Below the pieces are notes generated by a model. It was given only the letters and a program-made list of their open reading frames with translations. It did no database searches and was not told the origin of the DNA. This document shows, one piece after another, positions 1 to 5,529 of a DNA stretch of 7,826 nucleotides. This DNA is from Deltaproteobacteria bacterium. GTDB lineage: Bacteria > Myxococcota > Myxococcia > Myxococcales > Myxococcaceae. The stretch lies in contig VGRA01000106.1 in the NCBI GenBank assembly GCA_016875515.1, positions 1 through 7,826 on the forward strand, in the 5' to 3' direction. The translations under genes were made by a program, and so were the position numbers. The first letter of the stretch is position 1; each line of letters starts with the position of its first letter.

Positions 1-575
1 ACCGGCCCGTCAATTTGCCCGCCGTTGTAGTCGAGGATGGCCGTCAGGGTGTCCAGCTTGTACCGGGGGGCGCTCATGGCCGCCTCCCACACCTGCCCCT
101 CCTGCGACTCGCCGTCTCCCAGCATGCAGTAGACGTGGAAGGCGCCACCCGCCATCTTCGAGGCGAGCGCCATGCCCTGCGCCACCGACAGCCCCTGCCC
201 GAGCGAGCCCGTGGGGGCCTCGATGCCCGGCAGCGCCGAGTTGACCGGGTGGCCCTGCAGCCGGGAGCCGGTCTTGCGCAGCGTCATCAACTCCGCCTTC
301 GGGAAGTAGCCCGCCTCGGCCATGGCGGCGTACAGCGCCGGCACCGCATGCCCCTTGCTCAGCACGAACCGGTCCCTCCCCGCCCAGTGCGGCTCGGCCG
401 GCGCATGCCGCATGCGCGCGAAGAACAGCGCCACGATGGTGTCCAGGGCGGACAACGAGCCGCCGGGATGGCCGCTGCCGGCCTCCGTCAGCATCTCGAT
501 GATGTCCACGCGCAACCGGCCGGCAATCTCCTGCAGCCGGGCAACGTCCGAGGTGAGGGGGGAGAGCTGTGCCAT
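1..575 (-). CDS. Transketolase, N-terminal subunit (split type), 3' end cut by window
   Basis: This gene encodes the thiamine-diphosphate-binding half of a two-subunit transketolase, a cytoplasmic enzyme that moves two-carbon ketol units between sugar phosphates in the non-oxidative pentose phosphate pathway. The 191 residues visible start at ATG 575. Motifs in order are the substrate and cofactor histidines in SGHPGGSLS (34-42), LSKGHAVPALYA (72-83) and LQGHPVN (106-112), then TGSLGQGLSVA (122-132), and the ThDP/Mg signature GDGESQEGQ (153-161) followed by YNGGQIDG (183-190). The opening, RLRVDIIEMLTEAGSGHPGG, is typical of split transketolases rather than the long single-chain form, so a C-terminal subunit gene should follow beyond position 1. 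That expectation is family knowledge, not visible here. The gene starts 13 nt after the stop of the upstream unknown gene, suggesting co-translation. There is no clear Shine-Dalgarno sequence before the ATG. Family assignment is secure; the split form is likely. Confidence 0.95.
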   Translation of the reverse strand, partial: MAQLSPLTSDVARLQEIAGRLRVDIIEMLTEAGSGHPGGSLSALDTIVALFFARMRHAPAEPHWAGRDRFVLSKGHAVPALYAAMAEAGYFPKAELMTLRKTGSRLQGHPVNSALPGIEAPTGSLGQGLSVAQGMALASKMAGGAFHVYCMLGDGESQEGQVWEAAMSAPRYKLDTLTAILDYNGGQIDGP

Positions 576-588
576 GGAGGCCCGCAAC

Positions 589-1092
589 CTACGGGTCCGC
601 CACGGTCCCGAGGAAGCTCAAAATGACCTGGTCGAGGGACTTCTCGCTGATGAGATCCTCGCCGAACAGCGTCTCGCCCCCCTCCAGGATGGCCGGCTGC
701 TCGCGCAGCTGCCGGGCGGCGAGCACCTCGGGAGGAGGCGGCTGGCTGCCCGGGGACGTCACCTGCTCGCCGTCCACAGACAGCTGCCCCGGCTGCCAGG
801 CGCGCGCGGCGGACTCGTAGCTGTCGTACACCCCGCCCACCAAGTTGCGCAGCATCTCCTTGTGCTGCTCCTCCATCAGCGCCTTCACCAGCTCCGGGAG
901 GTTCTGCGCCTGCACCAGGTCCGCGTAGGAGGTCTTCTTCGAGGCGAGGATGTTCCCGCCCACGAACAGGTGCGTGAGGATGTGCGGCCTGCCCACTCCC
1001 GAGTCCTCGGTCTGGACGTGGTAGACCTGCCCCCGGTGCTTGACGTTGTGGTTGAAGCCGGTGACGGCTTTCTCGAAGGTCTTCGCCGACAT
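589..1092 (-). CDS. Conserved protein of unknown function (167 aa)
   Basis: I do not recognise a named function. The 167-residue protein has no signal peptide or membrane segment and is probably cytoplasmic. Residues 7-55 form a likely beta-rich block with a striking motif, FNHNVKHRG then VYHVQTEDSG (13-32), followed by HILTHLFVGGNILASKKTSY (37-56). Residues 58-90 look helical (DLVQAQNLPELVKALMEEQ, then HKEMLRNLVGGVYDSY). A Pro/Gly/Ser linker (112-121, with PPPP) leads to a C-terminal segment ending GEDLISEKSLDQVILSFLG (144-162). From memory, similar uncharacterised proteins with the FNHNV and VQTEDSG motifs occur in myxobacteria and other delta-proteobacteria; this needs a search. ATG 1092 is chosen because the conserved-looking sequence begins there. 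A TTG at 1158 is in frame but would add a low-complexity stretch. The gene lies 62 nt after the lipoprotein and 13 nt before transketolase. Confidence 0.85.
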   Translation of the reverse strand: MSAKTFEKAVTGFNHNVKHRGQVYHVQTEDSGVGRPHILTHLFVGGNILASKKTSYADLVQAQNLPELVKALMEEQHKEMLRNLVGGVYDSYESAARAWQPGQLSVDGEQVTSPGSQPPPPEVLAARQLREQPAILEGGETLFGEDLISEKSLDQVILSFLGTVADP

Positions 1093-1102
1093 GAGGAATG
1101 AA

Positions 1103-1151
1103 GCGCACCGTAACGGCGCGCCTCCCGGGTGGCAAGGCAGGGCCGGTGCGC
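1103..1151. other. Inverted repeat in the 62-nt gap between lipoprotein and unknown gene
   Basis: GCGCACCG at 1103-1110 and its exact reverse complement CGGTGCGC at 1144-1151 bracket a 33-nt loop. The loop contains the 8-bp palindrome GGCGCGCC (1114-1121). The structure fills most of the gap between the lipoprotein stop (1155) and the next start (1092). There is no strong T-run on the minus strand after the stem, so it is not a convincing intrinsic terminator. It could be a weak attenuator or an mRNA-processing or stability element. At this GC content an 8-bp match may also arise by chance. Confidence 0.3.
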
Positions 1152-1154
1152 CGC

Positions 1155-3812
1155 TCAAGGCGTGAAGCAGAGGGCGAACCCGTCCGAGAACCCGGAGGCC
1201 ACGAACGGCGCCCCGCCACCCAGCGAGGAAGCGCCCGAGAACTCACCACCCATCAGCACGTTGCCGGAGTCGTCCACCGCCAGCGCGAGCGGCACGTCAT
1301 TGTCCGGTCCGCCCCACGTCCGGGCCTGCAGCACATCCCCAGTGGTGCCGGACAACTTCACGGCGAAGACGTCCGCCTGCCCGGCCGCCGTCACCGGAGC
1401 GCCGGTGAAACCCACGCTCTGCGTGAAGTCGCCTGCCACCCACACGTCGCCGGTGCTGGGATCCAGCGCCACCGCCGAGGCCTCGTCGCTCCCCGGCCCG
1501 CCCAGGAGCCGAGCCCACACCAGCGCCCCGCTGGAGGTGTAGCGCGCCACGAAGGCGTCGGACGCGCCCGCCGGCGTCCGCACCGAGCCGCCAAAGTCCG
1601 CCGCACCCCACAGCCCGCCCGCCACCACGAGGTCCCCGTTGGACGCCACCGCCACCGCGCGGCCGGAGCCGTTGGCGATGGCCCGGTTGAACTGGAACGT
1701 GCCGTCGGCGGCATAGGCGCCCAGGACCGCGGAGAAGGGCTGGCTGGACGCGAACGCGCCGCCGCCGAAGTCCGCCGCCCCGCCGAACGCCCCCGCGAAG
1801 GCCACCTGGCCGGAGGGGCCCACCGCCACGGAGAAGATGTCGTCCGGGTTCGCCGCCCCCGCCGTCCGCACCCACTCCACCTGCCCAGACGCGGCCCCGA
1901 ACCGGGCCACCATGGCGTCCCCGAAGCCCGCGTGGTTGTGGGTAGTGGACGTGCCAAAGGTGTCCGTCTCCTCGTAGCGGCTGCCGAGCACCACCGCGCC
2001 CGAGGCCGGGTCCACCGCCAGCCCGTGCAGGGACTCCATCAGGTACGAGTTGCTCGTCTTTCCCCCCGCCTTCACCCACTTGAGCGTGCCGGTGGTGGAG
2101 TAGGCGGCCACGTAGGTGCGCCACGCGCTGGACTGTACCAGCGTGGCCCCGCCGCCGAAGTCCATGCTCCCGGACAGCTGCACCCCGAGCGCAATGTCCC
2201 CGCCCGGTATCCAAGCCCCCTGGCCGGACATCACCACGCCCACCGGCTGCGTGCTGCCCCGGCTGAAGGAGGACTGCAGCGTGGTGCCGGTGGGATCCAG
2301 CACCATGGCGGACATGTTGCCGTACGCCCCCGGAGCCAGCACCGTGCCGCCGGCAAGCGAGGCGCTCCCCGACAGCGCGCCCACCAGCAGGATGCGGCCC
2401 GTGCCCGGCTCCAGCGAGATGCCGGTCACCGCGTCCCGCCCGGAGCCGGAGGCCGGGAGGGTGCCCGTCAGCTGGTACGCCCAGTTGCAGGGGCTGCCCG
2501 GCAGCACGAAGCGCGCGGAGACGGACTGGGCCCCCGCCACCGTCACGGTGCACGTGCCGGTGCCACTGCACGCCCCCGACCAGCCTGCGAACGTGGCCCC
2601 CTGCGCAGGCGCCGCGGTGAGCGTCACGGTGGTGCCCGTGCCGTAGGCCTCGGTGCAGTCGCCGGGGCAACTGATGCCCGAGGGGCTGCTCGTCACCGTC
2701 CCGCTTCCATTGCCCATGAGCCCCACGGTCAGGCGCGGCGGCGGCTCGGGGGCGAAGACCGCGGTGATGGAGACGGACGCCGCGAGCGGCAGCGCGCACA
2801 CGCCGGTGCCGCTGCACACGCCACCGCTCCACCCGGTGAACACCGAGCCCGCAGCGGGCGTGGCCACGAGCGTCACGGAGGTGCCTGCCGTGAAGGCCTC
2901 GTTGCAGTCACCCGGGCAGCTGATGCCCGAGGGGTTGCTCGCGACGGTACCTTTCCCCGCCCCGGACACCACCACCGTCAGCGTGGGCGGCGGCTCCGCC
3001 CCGAACGTGGCGGTCACGGAGGTGGACGTGGCCAGCGCCACCTTGCAGGTGGGGGCGCTGCCCGTGCAGCCGCCGCTCCAGCCGCCAAACGTGGAGCCCG
3101 CGGCCGCCACCGCGGTGAGCGTCACCTGCGTGCCGGGCGGGAAGCTTTCGTCACAGTCGCCGGGGCAGTTGACCCCCGTGGGCACGCTCGTCACCGTGCC
3201 CTGCCCGGGCCCCGAAAGCGTCACCGCCAGCGTCCGCGGCCCGGTGGACGGGCTGAAGGCCGCCGTCACCGTGGTGGCCGCCTCCAGCGTCACGGTGCAG
3301 CTGCCCGTGCCGCTGCAGGCGCCGCCCCAGCCGGCAAAGGTGAAGCCGGGGTCCGTTGTCGCTGTCAGCGCCACAACCGCCCCCGGCGCAAAGCCCGCCC
3401 CGCACAACTCCGGGCAGCGGATGCCCGCCGGGCTGGACGTCACCTTGCCGCCCGCGGTGGTCACCTGCACCCGCAGCGGCACGGAGAAGACCGCCGTCAC
3501 CGCGCGCTCGCCGTCCATCTTCACCGCGCAGGACGTGGCCGTCCCGTCGCAGTCCCCGCTCCAGCCCAGGAAGGCGCCCCCCGCTGCAGGCTCCGCCTCC
3601 AGCGTTACCGACGAGCCCGCCTCGAACGGCGCGGTGCACAGCGGGCCGCAGTCCACCCCCACCGGCGTGGAGAGGACCGAGCCCTCACCGCGCGCGGTGA
3701 CGGTGAGCCCGTAGTTGCCGCCGCCGCCGTTGACGGGGCCCTTGCCGCCACAACCGGAGACAAGGAGGAGGAGTGCCGCTGCGGGGGTGAGGGCGTTCAG
3801 GCCGTGGCGCAT
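1155..3812 (-). CDS. Secreted lipoprotein with five InlB-type repeats and a C-terminal beta-propeller
   Basis: This is an 885-residue exported lipoprotein. A short positive N-terminus and a hydrophobic stretch end in the lipobox LVSGC, with lipidated Cys21, followed by a Gly-rich tether (22-33). There is no Asp at +2, so outer-membrane or surface placement is more likely than inner-membrane retention (inference from known sorting rules). Residues 35-435 hold five repeats of about 76 residues resembling the divergent InlB B-repeat family. Each has a pattern like GTVTSxPxGIxCPGDC, GTxVTLTAxPAxGxxFxGWSG, CSGTGxC and VTAxF, with four cysteines. Residues 441-885 form about seven propeller-like units of about 60 residues, marked by DFGGG, DAFVARY and W-x5-GG. 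ATG 3812 precedes a good signal peptide; no strong ribosome-binding site is visible. It begins 12 nt after the membrane protein's stop, so co-expression is likely. No catalytic motif is seen; an adhesive or binding role is inference. Confidence 0.93.
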   Translation of the reverse strand: MRHGLNALTPAAALLLLVSGCGGKGPVNGGGGNYGLTVTARGEGSVLSTPVGVDCGPLCTAPFEAGSSVTLEAEPAAGGAFLGWSGDCDGTATSCAVKMDGERAVTAVFSVPLRVQVTTAGGKVTSSPAGIRCPELCGAGFAPGAVVALTATTDPGFTFAGWGGACSGTGSCTVTLEAATTVTAAFSPSTGPRTLAVTLSGPGQGTVTSVPTGVNCPGDCDESFPPGTQVTLTAVAAAGSTFGGWSGGCTGSAPTCKVALATSTSVTATFGAEPPPTLTVVVSGAGKGTVASNPSGISCPGDCNEAFTAGTSVTLVATPAAGSVFTGWSGGVCSGTGVCALPLAASVSITAVFAPEPPPRLTVGLMGNGSGTVTSSPSGISCPGDCTEAYGTGTTVTLTAAPAQGATFAGWSGACSGTGTCTVTVAGAQSVSARFVLPGSPCNWAYQLTGTLPASGSGRDAVTGISLEPGTGRILLVGALSGSASLAGGTVLAPGAYGNMSAMVLDPTGTTLQSSFSRGSTQPVGVVMSGQGAWIPGGDIALGVQLSGSMDFGGGATLVQSSAWRTYVAAYSTTGTLKWVKAGGKTSNSYLMESLHGLAVDPASGAVVLGSRYEETDTFGTSTTHNHAGFGDAMVARFGAASGQVEWVRTAGAANPDDIFSVAVGPSGQVAFAGAFGGAADFGGGAFASSQPFSAVLGAYAADGTFQFNRAIANGSGRAVAVASNGDLVVAGGLWGAADFGGSVRTPAGASDAFVARYTSSGALVWARLLGGPGSDEASAVALDPSTGDVWVAGDFTQSVGFTGAPVTAAGQADVFAVKLSGTTGDVLQARTWGGPDNDVPLALAVDDSGNVLMGGEFSGASSLGGGAPFVASGFSDGFALCFTP
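1158..2492 (-). repeat. Seven propeller-type units in the lipoprotein C-terminal half
   Basis: Residues 441-885 divide into seven units beginning near residues 460, 521, 587, 655, 716, 775 and 838. The common pattern is an A-V-A-x2-P-x-SG-x-V strand, then VAGxFxGxADFGGG, then a DAFVARY-like strand, then a G-x2-x-W-x4-x-GG strand. The best preserved are units 5 and 6 (716-837). The last unit lacks its W-strand, and residues 442-450 (CNWAYQLTG) resemble the missing strand, as in ring-closing 'velcro' propellers. The pattern is similar to SBBP/beta-propeller repeats found in many secreted bacterial proteins. The blade count comes from reading by eye. Confidence 0.7.
2508..3710 (-). repeat. Five tandem InlB B-like domain repeats in the lipoprotein
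   Basis: The units cover residues 35-110 (3710-3483), 112-187 (3479-3252), 194-270 (3233-3003), 277-353 (2984-2754) and 360-435 (2735-2508). Units 3-5 are joined by short Pro-rich linkers such as AEPPP and PEPPP. Each unit has cysteines at equivalent places: 55/59/88/95, 133/137/166/172, 216/220/249/256, 299/303/333/339 and 382/386/414/421. The first pair is spaced C-x3-C, and the second C-x5-C or C-x6-C. Units 4 and 5 are the most alike, even in DNA. Confidence 0.88.
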
Positions 3813-3824
3813 GGGCCCAGCGTT

Positions 3825-5420
3825 CTACCCCAAAGCGTGGCCGGGCGGTTCCGGCAGCAGGGACCACCGCGCCCCGGCCCGGGTGAAGCCGAACCAACTG
3901 CCCACCACCACCGCCAGGGCCACCCCCGTCATGGCCACCTTCTTCTCGTCCTCCCAGGTGGACATCCAGCGGTAGGGCGCCCAGTCGATGATGCACCACG
4001 CCACGCACGCGAGCAGCAGCAGGATGCCCACCTCCCGCCGCTTCACCGCCGCGAGCGAGAAGGCAGCCAGGAAGCAGTAGTAGTAGCTGGTCAGCTCCGC
4101 CCCCGGGCAGATGAAGCCCGTGCCGAGCGCGGCGGCCAGCCACGCCTCGGTGCCGGGCGCGCGCACCGCGGCGTACAGCAGGACGAGCGCCCCGGCGAGC
4201 AGCGCGAAGAACAGCGGCCGGGCCTCCGCAAATTTATCCAACCGCGCCTGCTTCCAGGCCGCCCACGGATCTGCCTGCCTCCCGTCTGCCAGCACCGCGC
4301 CAATGGTGTCCGGGCGGTAGCTCACCAGCGTGCGCAGCCCCATGTGGTTGGTGAGCGGGGTGGCGGCGTGCTTGCGGGTGTTGACCGCGAAGGTGGTCCA
4401 GTTGGCCGCGCCGCCGTTGAGCAGCAGCGACAGGCCCACCAGCACCGCCGTCCCGGCAATGCCCCCCGCACCGAAGCGCAGGAGCTCCCGGTCCCACGTC
4501 CCCGCCTGCCGCCGCCGGGCCAGCAGCAGCAGCCCGGGGCCCACCAGCAGCAGCCCGGGGAATAGCCGCAGCAAGGTGGCGTAGGCCACGGACGCGCCGG
4601 CGAGCGCGGGCCGCTGCTTCCTGAGCAGCGCAATGGACAGCACCAGGAAGAACAGCCAGTCGTGCCGCAGGAAGGCGCCCCCCGTCCAGGTGTAGCGGGC
4701 CGGGATGTTGGTGCCGAAGAACAGCGCCGAAAGCGCCGCTGCCCGCCAGCCGAACGCCCACCAGATGGCCGCCGCGGACAAGAGCAGCAGCAGCGGGTCC
4801 ACCCAGCACAACAGCGTCACCTTCAGCTGCGTGGCGGGCCCGGTGTCCGCGAGCGCGTGGCCCAGCAGCGTCCACACCGGGGAGGCGTTGTAGCCGTGGT
4901 CCTTCTGCGCCCACAGCCACTTGTCGTAGCCCACGCGCACCCGGAAGAACGTGACGTCGGAGACGAACTCGCGCCAGCGCTCCTCCGAGCCGAAGCGGGA
5001 CTTGCATGGCGCGGGCTCCTCCAAGATGAAGGAGGAGGGCACCACCACGTTGGTGCGCAGATCGGTGTGGTAGCGCTTCAGCGTCTGCGCCCGCAGCCCC
5101 GCCTCCGCGTCCGCCACCGCGGAGCAGTCGTAGAGCCACTCGTACCCCAGCTCCGGGAAGTACTTGGCCCCCACGTAGTAGTGGTACACGTCCCACGGGT
5201 GGATGAAGTTGGTGAAGTGGGCGTGGCCGAAGTTCGGGTACGCCCACGCCCCCAGCAGCCCCAGCAGCGCGAGCACGCCGTCCCGCCCCCGGCGGAAGCG
5301 CTCCGGCTGTCCGCGGTGGGAAAGCCACAGCTCCAGCCCCAGCAGCAGCGCGCCGGCCGCGGCAAAGCCCAGCTGCAGCCGGTTCACCAACGCGTCGTCC
5401 ACGGGAGGAGGCCAGGTCAC
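3825..5420 (-). CDS. Polytopic membrane protein, probable GT-C-fold glycosyltransferase
   Basis: This is a 531-residue integral membrane protein with about ten to eleven predicted hydrophobic helices (near 15-33, 47-63, 199-217, 226-240, 254-270, 272-300, 316-335, 403-419, 426-452, 463-480 and 495-511). A large hydrophilic loop (64-198) follows the second helix and holds FTNFIHPWDVYHYYVGAKYF (69-88). An acidic residue in an early external loop, as in the WD motif here (Asp77), is typical of GT-C enzymes, which transfer sugars from polyprenyl-phosphate donors at the outer face of the inner membrane. A second loop (336-400) holds NHMGLRTLVSY (358-368). The overall shape suggests a DUF2029/GT87-like protein, but the exact family is not certain and no substrate can be named. 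The start is GTG 5420; an in-frame TAG lies about 12 nt upstream, so it cannot begin much earlier, though a later GTG (codon 7 or 12) is possible. It is probably the first gene of the minus-strand group, divergent from carF. Confidence 0.8.
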   Translation of the reverse strand: MTWPPPVDDALVNRLQLGFAAAGALLLGLELWLSHRGQPERFRRGRDGVLALLGLLGAWAYPNFGHAHFTNFIHPWDVYHYYVGAKYFPELGYEWLYDCSAVADAEAGLRAQTLKRYHTDLRTNVVVPSSFILEEPAPCKSRFGSEERWREFVSDVTFFRVRVGYDKWLWAQKDHGYNASPVWTLLGHALADTGPATQLKVTLLCWVDPLLLLLSAAAIWWAFGWRAAALSALFFGTNIPARYTWTGGAFLRHDWLFFLVLSIALLRKQRPALAGASVAYATLLRLFPGLLLVGPGLLLLARRRQAGTWDRELLRFGAGGIAGTAVLVGLSLLLNGGAANWTTFAVNTRKHAATPLTNHMGLRTLVSYRPDTIGAVLADGRQADPWAAWKQARLDKFAEARPLFFALLAGALVLLYAAVRAPGTEAWLAAALGTGFICPGAELTSYYYCFLAAFSLAAVKRREVGILLLLACVAWCIIDWAPYRWMSTWEDEKKVAMTGVALAVVVGSWFGFTRAGARWSLLPEPPGHALG

Positions 5421-5453
5421 GGGGCGCGCACCCTAGCCCCACCCCCGCCCCCG

Positions 5454-5474
5454 GCGTCACCTTCGCGGTGACGC
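5454..5474. promoter_or_regulatory. Perfect 8-bp inverted repeat upstream of carF
   Basis: GCGTCACC (5454-5461) and GGTGACGC (5467-5474) are exact reverse complements separated by a 5-nt spacer, TTCGC. As DNA, it could be a dimeric operator. As RNA, it would be a stable GC-rich hairpin in the carF leader, if transcription starts upstream of it. Its 3' edge is 55 nt before the carF ATG. Confidence 0.5.
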
Positions 5475-5489
5475 ACCGCCGGTCGCCGG

Positions 5490-5504
5490 CTCGCCAACGG
5501 CGAG
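5490..5504. promoter_or_regulatory. Second hairpin in the carF leader
   Basis: CTCGCC (5490-5495) and GGCGAG (5499-5504) form a perfect 6-bp stem with a 3-nt loop (AAC). The sequence just after it, GAAGGTG (5504-5510), is the exact complement of CACCTTC (5458-5464) in the first hairpin, allowing a competing long-range pairing. There is no T-run after the stem on the plus strand, so it is not a standard terminator. Confidence 0.45.
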
Positions 5505-5520
5505 AAGGTGCGGTAACTCC

Positions 5521-5525
5521 GGAGG
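5521..5525 (+). promoter_or_regulatory. Ribosome-binding site of carF
   Basis: GGAGG, extended to GGAGGTG, lies four nucleotides before ATG 5530. It matches the anti-Shine-Dalgarno well and fixes the carF start. It is the only strong ribosome-binding site seen among the genes in this window. Confidence 0.85.
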
Positions 5526-5529
5526 TGTC

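Larger units (their letters stand above)
5421..5529. promoter_or_regulatory. Divergent intergenic region between the membrane-protein gene and carF
   Basis: This 109-bp segment must hold the promoters for carF (plus) and probably for the minus-strand group. I see no convincing -35/-10 pair on either strand. It holds two perfect hairpins close to carF and a C-rich run (5434-5452). The hairpins and the carF ribosome-binding site are listed separately. Confidence 0.55.

Noticed and set aside
1093..1158. A TTG start at 1158 for the unknown gene, overlapping the lipoprotein stop as TTGA, which would give translational coupling.
   Set aside because: The added 22 residues are low-complexity and cross the inverted repeat. 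The conserved-looking sequence starts at ATG 1092 (MSAKTFEK).
2508..3710. The regular repeated DNA was considered as a CRISPR or other non-coding array.
   Set aside because: The period (about 228-249 bp) is a protein-domain length, the frame is kept throughout, and differences fall mostly at synonymous or surface positions of InlB-like repeats.
4228..4240. A small AT-rich spot (GCAAATTTATCCA) inside the membrane-protein gene, which could resemble a -10 element on the minus strand.
   Set aside because: No matching -35 element lies at the right distance, and it encodes an ordinary Leu-Asp-Lys-Phe-Ala segment. It is most likely just a few rare codons.
1098..4565. A very long open plus-strand frame (over 1,100 codons) opposite the lipoprotein and membrane-protein genes.
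   Set aside because: It is antisense to two well-supported genes. Its translation is Arg/His/Gly/Ala-rich with no recognisable domain, as expected for the mirror frame of GC-rich codons.
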